This document shows, piece by piece, positions 52,669 to 61,936 of a DNA stretch of 64,000 nt (the stretch's first letter is position 1; every line of letters begins with the position of its first letter). The DNA is from Bacteroidia bacterium (GTDB lineage Bacteria > Bacteroidota > Bacteroidia > Flavobacteriales > Flavobacteriaceae), in contig JAUIBP010000005.1 of assembly GCA_030427735.1 (NCBI GenBank), forward strand, positions 1 to 64,000, in the 5' to 3' direction. The notes below the pieces were generated by a model, which did not search any database, was not told where the DNA came from, and saw nothing but the letters and a program-made list of their open reading frames with translations. A program made the translations under genes and the position numbers.

Positions 52669-55600
52669 ATGAATTTTTTAAATTCTGTACTAAAGCTATT
52701 TGTTGGTGATAAATCTAAACAAGATGTAAAATCCATCATGCCTTTAGTTGATAAAATTAAATCTTTTGAACAGGCTCTAGAAGCATTGTCGCACGACGAA
52801 TTAAGAGCAAAAACTGATGCTTTTAAAGCTCAGATTGCAGCAGGAAGACAGCCTTTCGAAGATCAAATATCTACACTCCTAGAAGAAGCCAATACTACCG
52901 AAGATATAGATAGACGCGAGGACATTTATCAAGAAATCGATAAATTAAAAGACGAAGCCTACCAAGCCACCGAAAATGTATTAAACGATATTCTACCAGA
53001 AGCTTTTGCTGTTGTTAAAGAAACTGCAAAACGCTTTAGAGATAACACCAACGTTACCGTAACAGCAAATGCTTTCGACAGAGAAATTTCTGGATCTAAA
53101 GACTATGTTACTCTAGAAGACAATAAAGCCATTTGGGCAAACTCTTGGGACGCCGCAGGTAAAGCCATAACATGGGATATGGTACATTACGACGTACAAC
53201 TTATAGGTGGTATTGCCATGCACCAAGGTAAAATTGCAGAAATGCAAACTGGTGAAGGTAAAACCTTAGTAGCCACCTTACCAATGTACCTTAATGCCAT
53301 TGCTGGTAAAGGCGTACACTTAGTAACGGTAAACGACTACTTAGCCAAACGTGATAGCGCTTGGATGGCACCTATATTCGAATTTCACGGTCTTACCGTA
53401 GATTGTATAGATTACCACCAACCCAATTCCGAAGCACGTAAAAAAGCTTATAACGCAGACATTACTTACGGAACAAACAACGAGTTTGGTTTCGATTACC
53501 TTCGCGATAACATGGCGCACTCGCCAAACGATTTGGTACAACGCCCACACCACTACGCCATTGTAGATGAGGTTGATTCTGTTTTAGTAGACGACGCCCG
53601 TACACCGTTAATCATTTCTGGCCCTATTCCGCAAGGCGATCGCCACGAGTTTAACGAACTAAAACCTAAGGTTGATGATATTGTTGGGGTACAACGCAAA
53701 TACTTAACCGGAGTACTTGCCGAAGCTAAAAAGTTAATCACCGAAGGCGACACCAAAGAAGGAGGTTTTCAGTTGCTACGCGTTTATCGTGGTATGCCAA
53801 AAAACAAAGCACTTATTAAATTTTTAAGTGAAGAAGGCATCAAACAACTCCTTCAAAAAACCGAAAACTTCTACATGCAAGACAATAACCGCGAAATGTC
53901 TAAAATTGATGCGGAATTGTTTTATGTTATCGATGAAAAAAATAATCAGATAGAATTAACCGATAAAGGTGTTGAATATCTTTCAGGAAAAGACGATCCG
54001 AACTTTTTTGTAATGCCAGAAATTGGCGTAGAAATTTCTAAAATTGAAGCTAAAGGATTAACTGCCGAAGAAGAAGCCAACGAAAAAGAAGACTTATTTA
54101 GAGACTTTGGTATTAAATCGGAACGCATACACACCCTTAACCAATTACTAAAAGCCTATGCCCTTTTTGAAAAAGACATTCAATATGTGGTAATGGACAA
54201 TAAGGTAATGATTGTTGACGAACAAACAGGTCGTATTATGGATGGCCGACGTTATTCCGACGGTCTTCACCAAGCTATTGAAGCTAAAGAAAACGTAAAA
54301 ATTGAAGCCGCTACCCAAACCTTTGCAACAGTAACCCTTCAGAATTACTTCAGAATGTATCGCAAATTATCGGGTATGACGGGTACTGCCATTACCGAAG
54401 CTGGCGAATTCTGGGAAATCTATAAATTAGATGTTGTTGAAATTCCTACCAATCGTCCAATTGCAAGACACGACCGCGAAGATTTAGTTTACAAAACCAA
54501 ACGCGAAAAATACAATGCGGTAATCGAAGAAGTAACTAAATTATCGCAAGCTGGTCGCCCAGTTTTAATTGGTACCACTAACGTAGAAATTAGTGAACTT
54601 TTAGGAAAAATGCTTGCTATGCGCAAAGTACCACATAACGTATTAAACGCAAAACTACATAAAAAAGAAGCCGACATTGTTGCCGAAGCTGGACAGCCTG
54701 GCCAAGTAACTATTGCCACAAACATGGCAGGTCGTGGTACAGACATTAAATTAACCGATGCTGTTAAAAAAGCAGGAGGTTTAGCCATTATAGGTACAGA
54801 GCGTCACGATTCGCGCCGTGTAGACCGCCAGTTACGTGGTCGTGCAGGACGTCAAGGAGACCCTGGAAGCTCTCAGTTTTACGTGTCGTTAGAAGATAAT
54901 CTGATGCGTTTATTCGGATCTGAGCGTATTGCTAAGATGATGGATAAAATGGGACTGGAAGAAGGCGAAGTTATTCAGCATTCTATGATTTCAAAATCTA
55001 TTGAACGTGCCCAGAAAAAAGTTGAGGAAAACAACTTTGGCGTTCGTAAGCGTTTATTAGAATACGACGATGTTATGAATGCGCAACGCGAGGTGGTTTA
55101 CAAACGTCGTCACCATGCATTATTTGGAGAGCGTTTAAGTGTAGATTTAGCCAATATGATTTTTGATACCGCCGAAGGTATTGCAGAATCTAACAAAGCA
55201 GCAAACGATTATAAAAATTTCGAATTCGAATTGATTCGTTATTTCTCTATGAGTGCGCCAATTACCGAACAAGAATTCAACAAGCTTAGCGCTCAAGACA
55301 TTGCTGCAAAAATTTACAAAGCCGCTTTCGATCATTACAAATCTAAAATGGCTAGAAATGCTGAAACTGCATTTCCTATTATAAAGAACGTATACGAAAC
55401 ACAAGGCGATAAATTTAAACGTATAGTTGTACCATTTACAGATGGTGTAAAAACCTTACAAGTTGTAACAGATTTACAACAAGCCTACGAAACCGAAGGA
55501 AAACAGTTAATAACAGATTTCGAAAAGAACATTACACTTGCCATTATAGACGATGCCTGGAAAACGCATTTACGTAAAATGGACGAGTTAAAACAATCGG

Positions 55601-56028
55601 TACAATTAGCTGTACACGAGCAAAAAGATCCGTTGTTAATTTATAAATTTGAAGCCTTCGAATTGTTTAAGGATATGATTAGCCAAGTTAATAAAGATGT
55701 AATTTCATTCTTATTTAAAGGCGAATTACCTGCAGAAGACACCAATACTATTAGCGAAGCCAGACAACAAGCGCCTAAAAAAGAGAACTTAGAAACCTCT
55801 AAAGAAGAAATTCCTAATTTAGACGAGCGCGCTGCGCAAAGCAGAGCTGCGGGACAAACCCAACGTCAGCCTGAAGTTATAGAAACCATTGTTCGCGACA
55901 AACCTAAAATTGGCAGAAACGACCGTGTTACTATAAAAAACATTAGAACTGGCGAAAATAAAACCGTTAAGTTTAAACAAGCCGAACCGCTTTTAGGTAA
56001 AGGCGAATGGGTAATTACCGAAGATTAA
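52669..56028 (+). CDS. secA: Preprotein translocase subunit SecA
   Basis: The ATPase motor of Sec export, 1119 residues, longer than E. coli SecA (901) because of inserts in the N-terminal part (about 50-100) and in the first nucleotide-binding domain. Walker A TGEGKT lies at about 194-199, the DEVDSVLVDDARTPLI motif starts at about 300, and the second motor domain has QLRGRAGRQGDPGSSQF. The C-terminus has no cysteines and lacks the usual SEC-C zinc motif, ending in a basic segment with RNDRVTIKNIRTGENKTVKF. It is monocistronic and has its own terminator. It feeds the Sec step that precedes T9SS export. Confidence 0.97.
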   Translation: MNFLNSVLKLFVGDKSKQDVKSIMPLVDKIKSFEQALEALSHDELRAKTDAFKAQIAAGRQPFEDQISTLLEEANTTEDIDRREDIYQEIDKLKDEAYQATENVLNDILPEAFAVVKETAKRFRDNTNVTVTANAFDREISGSKDYVTLEDNKAIWANSWDAAGKAITWDMVHYDVQLIGGIAMHQGKIAEMQTGEGKTLVATLPMYLNAIAGKGVHLVTVNDYLAKRDSAWMAPIFEFHGLTVDCIDYHQPNSEARKKAYNADITYGTNNEFGFDYLRDNMAHSPNDLVQRPHHYAIVDEVDSVLVDDARTPLIISGPIPQGDRHEFNELKPKVDDIVGVQRKYLTGVLAEAKKLITEGDTKEGGFQLLRVYRGMPKNKALIKFLSEEGIKQLLQKTENFYMQDNNREMSKIDAELFYVIDEKNNQIELTDKGVEYLSGKDDPNFFVMPEIGVEISKIEAKGLTAEEEANEKEDLFRDFGIKSERIHTLNQLLKAYALFEKDIQYVVMDNKVMIVDEQTGRIMDGRRYSDGLHQAIEAKENVKIEAATQTFATVTLQNYFRMYRKLSGMTGTAITEAGEFWEIYKLDVVEIPTNRPIARHDREDLVYKTKREKYNAVIEEVTKLSQAGRPVLIGTTNVEISELLGKMLAMRKVPHNVLNAKLHKKEADIVAEAGQPGQVTIATNMAGRGTDIKLTDAVKKAGGLAIIGTERHDSRRVDRQLRGRAGRQGDPGSSQFYVSLEDNLMRLFGSERIAKMMDKMGLEEGEVIQHSMISKSIERAQKKVEENNFGVRKRLLEYDDVMNAQREVVYKRRHHALFGERLSVDLANMIFDTAEGIAESNKAANDYKNFEFELIRYFSMSAPITEQEFNKLSAQDIAAKIYKAAFDHYKSKMARNAETAFPIIKNVYETQGDKFKRIVVPFTDGVKTLQVVTDLQQAYETEGKQLITDFEKNITLAIIDDAWKTHLRKMDELKQSVQLAVHEQKDPLLIYKFEAFELFKDMISQVNKDVISFLFKGELPAEDTNTISEARQQAPKKENLETSKEEIPNLDERAAQSRAAGQTQRQPEVIETIVRDKPKIGRNDRVTIKNIRTGENKTVKFKQAEPLLGKGEWVITED

Positions 56029-56056
56029 ATCTTCTTTATACATATACATTTAAAAG

Positions 56057-56088
56057 AAAGGTCTGCTAATTTTATAGCAGACCTTTTT
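56057..56088 (+). terminator. Terminator of secA
   Basis: AAAGGTCTGCTA (56057-56068) pairs perfectly with TAGCAGACCTTT (56075-56086), followed by TT. Confidence 0.85.
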
Positions 56089-56142
56089 AGTTTTCTACTA
56101 TTTACATATATTAGTTTTATTATCTTTAATAAAATTATTTGT

Positions 56143-58563
56143 ATGAAACGTGTAATTCTTCTCTTATTTCCCCTCTTATTATCTCAATTTATCTCTGCCC
56201 AAACCGACAGTTTAAACACCATATCAAAACCAATAAATTCAGATTATTTTAATCTTGAAGAAGAAGAAAAGTTTTTTTTACATACTAATAAAACAACTTA
56301 TTTTACGGGCGAGAGAGTTTGGTGGAAAGCCTATGTTGTTCAAGACATTAACGAAAAACCGTCTACAAATACATCAAACTTATACGTAAACTTTTACAAT
56401 CCTGAAAAAAAGCTAATATCCCATCAACTATTTTTTTGCGACAATGGTACTTCTAACGGAGAAATAGATCTTCCCGAAGACTTAAAATCTGGCACTTATT
56501 ATATTGCCTTAGACACACAATGGAACAGAAATTACAATAACCCCTATACGACATCTATACAAGTAATTAATACTAAAACCAACAACTCGCAAACACAAGA
56601 AAGCATTGCAAGTGTTAACGAAGATTCTAAAAACATTACTGTAGAATTTTATCCAGAAAGTGGCGCCTTACTCGAAAATATAAAAAACACTGTGTATTTT
56701 AATATTAAAAATAACGGTAAATACACGCCTAACCAAACCGTAAAAATTATAAACACAACCATACAAAAGCAAAAATTACAAACCAAAACAAACGCTTATG
56801 GTCATGGGCAATTTGATTTTGTTTACAACAGTAAGAATAATTATTCGCTAGAATTTAATTATAACAACAAAGATTATCGCTTTACCTTAAATACAAATAC
56901 AGACTCGGGCATTGTAATACATAAAGAAATAAAAGCAACGGAAAGTAGTCAAGAAAAATTTGTAATAAAATTTAGTGAGGAGGTAGTAAAAAAACATCAT
57001 GGCGAAAAGCTGTATACCATCGTGCACAGAAACCAAAAACCTATTTATATCAAGGCTTTCGAAATAGACAAACAATATCTTAATTACGGTTTACCTATAG
57101 AAAAACGCGAATTGTTTAATGGCGTTAACACGCTTACTATTTTCAATACAAAAAATCAACCTCTTGCCTAGCGTCACTTTTTTATACAAAATAAAAAACC
57201 AATCAATTTAGATACCAAACAGGTTAATGTAACTAAAGATTCTGTTACTATAGATTTTAAATTAAAAGATATTTATAGCCTAACCAATTTAAGCATTTCT
57301 GTATTGCCATCGGAATTCAAGCTAAACAATAACCCCAATACTATTCTAGATGATTTTTTAATAAATTCGTATACCAAAGAAAGGCTTCCAAATACATCGC
57401 AATTAAACTCCAATGAATTAGATTTATTTTTACAAACCCAAACAAAACCAACGTTAAAAAATAAATTTAAAGACAAAAAACCTTTCTTTACTCCAGAACG
57501 AGGATTAACCATTCACGGGGCGGTTAACGCGAATTCGGAAGGGCAATGTAAAATACTTTTAACTTCTAAAGAAAATGAAATTATAGAATTTGCTCCGCTT
57601 AAAGCAGACAAGACCTTTACTTTTAACAATTTAATTTTAAACAACACCTCTAATTACAATCTATCGCTAATAAACGAAAACGGAGAATTAATTAATGCTG
57701 CATTTTTTATATACAACTCCAATAAAAGCTACAAACCAGACAGTCTTTTAGTAAAAAACAAATCGTATTTAACCACCACGAACTCCAAAAAAACAGACAC
57801 CCATATAACACCAAACTACAATATTAGTTACCAAAATGCCGAAATTTTAGAAGAAGTTGTGCTAGAAGGCAAAAGTAAAACCAACAAAAATTTATACCCA
57901 AAACTACCTACGGGACCAGGGACAAATTTCTTTAAAAAATTAAATTTTGACGAGAAAGACGCCTACAACTTTACTGTAATAGAATACCTGAATAACCAGA
58001 GCGGCATTCATGCATTCGATCAAGCAAAAATAGACAGATCAGAAGGGTTTGAAAAAGTAGATTATATTAGTGTAATTTTTAGACGCAACAGAGCAGCATC
58101 GTTATACGGTAGTCCCGAAGCTTTAATTTTAATAGACGGACTTCCTGTAGATAATGAAATCTTAAAAAACATGAGATTAAATCAAGTTGAATCTATCGAA
58201 CTTAATCCAAATGGCTCTGGATATGGGTTTAGAGGTGGTAAAGGCGTGGTCGCTATACAATTAAAAAAAGGAGGAGAAAATAAAATAAAGACTTCTGGAC
58301 CTTCAACATCCTACACCAGTCTACCTGATTTTGGCTACACAGGATCTTCACCTTATTACTTCCCGCCTGCGTTAATTTTTAACACAAATACATCGCAACG
58401 GTTTTACGAAACTTTAGATTGGGTACCAAACTACAATGTACTTCCTAACATGTCTAACGAGTTAAAATTATACAAAGGCGATCACGATAATGTTACATTA
58501 TTTATTAACGGCATGAACAAAAATGGTGGCCTAGTTTACAAAGAAATAGAAATACCGTTATAA
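56143..58563 (+). pseudogene. MG2-like / TonB-plug domain protein interrupted by one in-frame TAG
   Basis: One continuous frame of 806 codons is interrupted only at 57169-57171 by TAG. Codons on both sides are in phase, and the 44 codons between the stop and the next possible start (57304) read as normal protein. The N-terminal half has a signal peptide ending SAQ and a macroglobulin MG2-like domain (HTNKTTYFTGERVWWKAYVV). The C-terminal half has a TonB-plug-like domain (SLYGSPEALILIDGLPVDNE, RGGKGVVAIQLKKG). Such exported proteins act at the outer membrane with an unknown partner. The stop follows LTIFNTKNQPLA and precedes RHFF, where relatives usually have Glu (LAER), so a GAG-to-TAG change is likely. 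Sequencing error or readthrough remains possible. Confidence 0.8.
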
Positions 58564-58657
58564 CAGATTTTTAACCTAAACACAATATTAGCTAACAAAA
58601 AAGCAATTCTTTTTTGCTTAATCTATCACATCTATTCTATTTTTAATCTTTTAATAT

Positions 58658-58665
58658 TACATTTG
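58658..58665 (+). promoter_or_regulatory. -7 promoter element for the TPR-AraC operon
   Basis: TACATTTG, an exact TAnnTTTG match, lies 22 bases before the TTG at 58687. Confidence 0.5.
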
Positions 58666-58686
58666 TAATAATAGAGAGAATTAAAA

Positions 58687-60327
58687 TTGAAAAACTTAAC
58701 CAACTACATGCGATTACTTTGCATTGGTTTTTTATGGCTTTTTACGAGCTACGTAAAAGCCCAACAACATACCGATGCCCAATTGTTACTAAACGATGCC
58801 GAAGCCTCTGTGTTTAATAACCCGAACTATGGTATTAAAATTTCAGAATTTACCTTAAACAATAACCCAAAAGCCAATATAAAATGTCAATCTTTTTATC
58901 TGTTGGCCAAAAGCCAATACATAAAAGGGAATTACAACGAAGCTTTTAAAAATTTAACGTCTGCTAAATCCATTGCAAAGCAATCTAACAACACTAAAAT
59001 CATATCGCAAATTAACATTCTTATTGCGGAAGTTTTATACCAGTTAGATTTGTTTAGTTTGGCCTCGTATTATTTAAATGAAGCCAAAAACCATACTAGT
59101 CCAGCAAATTTAAACTGGATTTCGGCCAAACAATTACAAAACAAAACACGTCTAGCCTATTTAGAGCAGAACAATAAAAAGGAAGCGATTTCTAATTTAC
59201 TCTCGGCTCGTTCGCAGTTTCAAACTTCTAAAGCAGAAATAGAAAACCTTTCTCCTGTAGAATTAGATTTAGCCACTTTTTATCTTAACCGATTTCAGTT
59301 AGACTCAGCCCTATTTTACCTAGATCGCCTAAACACAAAGCAATACCAGAACAACCAATACATAAGTATGTTTAGGCTAAACAAATACGCTGCTGTTTTG
59401 TTTCAAAAGAAGGAATTTTTTAGCGCTATAGACAGCCTTAAAAAAGCATATACTATCGCCGAACGCTTTAATCATGTTCCTTTAAAAAGTAAAATCAACG
59501 AACAATTAATCAGTAACTATATTGTTACCAACAACCCAAACGCTTTTTTAAAACAAAATTTAAACACAACTGTTTTAAATAACACAACCGAACAATTAAA
59601 AACCGAAGCAACAAACACGGTTTTAAATTATACGAAAGCAGACAAGACCAATACAATTACCGAATTAACAGCTTCGTATAAACGTAACATCATTTTTCTG
59701 TCAATATCAGCTGCATTATTATTAGGTTTTGGCTTATTCTACAAATACCTGAGAGATAAACGCATTAAACAATATTTAGACATTTTAAAATATTTTGAAA
59801 CTTCAAGAACAGTAGAAATCTCTACAGAAGAAGAACAGTCTTTACCGGTTAAAAATGTAGAAATCGATATCCCCGCAATCCAAGCAGCTCATAAAACTGT
59901 TGCTGCTGTTGCAAAACCAAGTTTAAACGTAAAATCCGAAGACAATAAATCTCCAAATATTCCCAAAGAAACAGAAAATATTATTTTATCGCGATTACAA
60001 CAGTTCGAAAAATCTAATAAATTTACATCTAAAGACATGTCTTTAGGGCAACTAGCTTCTAAACTAGACACAAATACTAAATACCTCTCGGAAATTATTA
60101 ATAAAACCAAAGGCAAGAATTTTAATGCGTACATAAACGAATTACGCATTAAATACATTATCGAAAAACTAAAAACAGAACCTAAATATTTAAATTATAA
60201 AGTGAGCTATTTAGCCGACGAGAGTGGTTTTTCTTCGCACAGTAGTTTTGCGACGGTATTTAAATCGGTTACTGGGCTATCGCCTACTGTATTTATAAAT
60301 ATTATAAAGAAAGAATTTAAAGCGTAA
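58687..60327 (+). CDS. Membrane TPR-AraC family transcriptional regulator
   Basis: A 546-residue membrane-bound regulator. The N-terminal signal (about residues 1-25, SYVKAQ) exports a TPR-type helical domain (about 30-330, repeated helix pairs such as FYLLAKSQYIKGNYNEAFKN). One membrane helix (about 338-356) follows, then a cytoplasmic linker and a C-terminal AraC helix-turn-helix (about 440-545, MSLGQLASKLDTNTKYLSEI, SYLADESGFSSHSSFATVFK). It could sense a periplasmic signal and act directly on DNA. TTG at 58687 is taken as start because a purine-rich stretch precedes it. An ATG at 58708 would also keep a shorter signal peptide. The related TPR gene follows after 14 bases. Confidence 0.88.
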   Translation: MKNLTNYMRLLCIGFLWLFTSYVKAQQHTDAQLLLNDAEASVFNNPNYGIKISEFTLNNNPKANIKCQSFYLLAKSQYIKGNYNEAFKNLTSAKSIAKQSNNTKIISQINILIAEVLYQLDLFSLASYYLNEAKNHTSPANLNWISAKQLQNKTRLAYLEQNNKKEAISNLLSARSQFQTSKAEIENLSPVELDLATFYLNRFQLDSALFYLDRLNTKQYQNNQYISMFRLNKYAAVLFQKKEFFSAIDSLKKAYTIAERFNHVPLKSKINEQLISNYIVTNNPNAFLKQNLNTTVLNNTTEQLKTEATNTVLNYTKADKTNTITELTASYKRNIIFLSISAALLLGFGLFYKYLRDKRIKQYLDILKYFETSRTVEISTEEEQSLPVKNVEIDIPAIQAAHKTVAAVAKPSLNVKSEDNKSPNIPKETENIILSRLQQFEKSNKFTSKDMSLGQLASKLDTNTKYLSEIINKTKGKNFNAYINELRIKYIIEKLKTEPKYLNYKVSYLADESGFSSHSSFATVFKSVTGLSPTVFINIIKKEFKA

Positions 60328-60341
60328 CACTAAAACTTAGT

Positions 60342-61484
60342 ATGAAAAACCATATTTTACCATATCTAATACTTACACTATTAACAGCTTTAAATCTGTC
60401 TTTCACCTGTTATGGCCAAAAAAATGTAGATTCAATAATACGTGTAAATTCTCAAGAAGTTTTAGTTAATCCAGATACTGCTATAGAAACTTTAACTAGT
60501 GTTTTTAACGATGCAGATACCAGTACAGACGATAAAATTTATGCTTTAATGCTTATTTCTACAGGGTATACTACCAAACGTGATTACCAGATGGCACTAA
60601 CTACCTCGTTAAGATTGTTAGATTTTATACCTTATACCACCAATTATAAATTAAAAATTAACGCTTTTAACCAAATTGGTGGACATTACCAACAAATTAA
60701 TTTAACAGACAAAGCCAACGAGTATTTAGACAAAGCTTTAAATTTAGCCCTAAAGCACGTTGCTACAGACACCACATTACATGGCCAATTAGGGATTAAT
60801 TACGGCTTAAAAGGTCAGTTGTTTAGAGAACAATTAAGCACTAAAAAAGCATTAAATTATTTTGACAAGGCCATTAACGAATTTAATCTCGTAACCGATA
60901 ACGAACGCCTAAAACTGATTAACCTTTGCATTATGTACTTTAATCAGGCGAATTGTTATATTGATAATAATGATTTAGTAAATGCGAAATATAGCTACGA
61001 AAAAAGCGCCAAATATGCTCAAGACATCCGATTAGAACGTTTAATTGCATCGACAAAAAAGGCATTAGCAAAACTTGAAGCATTAGATGGAAATCACGAA
61101 GCTTCTCTAGATTTATTATCTGGCATTGAAAGTAGCTTAGACAACATAAATGATTTAACCATTAAAGCAGGTGTTTATGCCGCAATAGCTAACGATTATT
61201 TGGTTTTAGGCAATGCCCAAAAACACGAAGTGTATTATCACAAATCGATTGCCAACGAAGAAGCATTAATAGCTTCAAAATTAAAAATTTCTAACGCCAC
61301 ACTTTCAGAACTTATTAATACTAAGATAAACGAAGTAAAAGCAATCAATAAAAAATCCACCTTATACCAATATCTAATTGTTGCCTTATTTTTTGTTTTA
61401 ATTGCGTTATTTTTTAATTATCATATCAAATCTCAAAAGCAACTAACACGCTTGCAAAAAGAAATAAAGTTTAAAAAAGCTTAA
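60342..61484 (+). CDS. Exported TPR protein with C-terminal membrane helix, no output domain
   Basis: A 380-residue protein with a signal peptide (about 1-25, FTCYGQ), a helical TPR-like domain (about 30-330, with AFNQIGGHYQQINLTDKANEYLDKALNLA) and one membrane helix (about 345-363). Only about 15 cytoplasmic residues follow. Its layout matches the sensory half of the neighbouring TPR-AraC regulator, but no DNA-binding or kinase domain follows, and none is encoded in frame beyond the stop. It may have lost its output domain or act as a partner of the upstream regulator. Confidence 0.75.
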   Translation: MKNHILPYLILTLLTALNLSFTCYGQKNVDSIIRVNSQEVLVNPDTAIETLTSVFNDADTSTDDKIYALMLISTGYTTKRDYQMALTTSLRLLDFIPYTTNYKLKINAFNQIGGHYQQINLTDKANEYLDKALNLALKHVATDTTLHGQLGINYGLKGQLFREQLSTKKALNYFDKAINEFNLVTDNERLKLINLCIMYFNQANCYIDNNDLVNAKYSYEKSAKYAQDIRLERLIASTKKALAKLEALDGNHEASLDLLSGIESSLDNINDLTIKAGVYAAIANDYLVLGNAQKHEVYYHKSIANEEALIASKLKISNATLSELINTKINEVKAINKKSTLYQYLIVALFFVLIALFFNYHIKSQKQLTRLQKEIKFKKA

Positions 61485-61675
61485 AAAATAAAGTGTAACA
61501 CAGAAAGTCACCCACCCACAATAAGGGCTTTTAAATTCAAGGAAAACCACACCCAAAACCCTAACAAACAATCACTTAAAAATCTGTTGAATTTTAAAAA
61601 TTCCAGAATTTAAAAAGACTACCTCTTTTACAGAACCCTTTTTATAGCTATACTTGTATAGACTTTAAAAAGCTC

Positions 61676-61780
61676 ATTTTCTCTATTTAATTTTTCTCTA
61701 TGCTTTTAAAGTTTTAAAAATTATTTGAGTTTAATCAACACTCAAAAAACAATAGTTTTTCAATTTTCTCTATTTAATTT
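61676..61780. repeat. Pair of 18-base direct repeats
   Basis: ATTTTCTCTATTTAATTT occurs identically at 61676-61693 and 61763-61780, 87 bases apart, and a partial copy (TTTTCTCTATG) overlaps the end of the first. The second copy directly abuts the plus-strand terminator stem. Confidence 0.6.
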
Positions 61781-61817
61781 ACCCTTAAATGCCACAAAGC
61801 GTTTGAGGGTATTTTTG
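61781..61817 (+). terminator. Plus-strand terminator far downstream of the TPR gene
   Basis: ACCCTTAAATGC pairs with GCGTTTGAGGGT over 12 positions with two G-U pairs, around CACAAA, and is followed by ATTTTTG. It lies 297 bases after the nearest upstream stop. Confidence 0.7.
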
Positions 61818-61869
61818 TTTATATAGTCTGCTAAAAAACAATTTACAATAAAATTACAACTCCTTATAA

Positions 61870-61903
61870 AAACAAAAAATCTAGACTATACAAAATAGAC
61901 TAG
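61870..61903 (-). terminator. Minus-strand terminator of the adhesin-like gene
   Basis: On the minus strand CTAGTCTAT pairs with ATAGTCTAG with one mismatch, followed by ATTTTTTGTTTT. It lies 33 bases after the stop of the adhesin-like gene. Confidence 0.5.
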
Positions 61904-61936
61904 ACATCATTAAAAGCAAAAAAATAAAACTATTTG

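Larger units (their letters stand above)
61485..61936. other. Convergent intergenic region with repeats and two opposing terminators
   Basis: This AT-rich stretch of 452 bases lies between a plus-strand stop and a minus-strand stop. It holds an 18-base direct repeat (61676-61693 and 61763-61780), a plus-strand terminator (61781-61817) almost 300 bases after the upstream stop, and a weaker minus-strand terminator (61870-61903). I see no coding frame of protein character and no RNA gene I can name. Confidence 0.5.
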
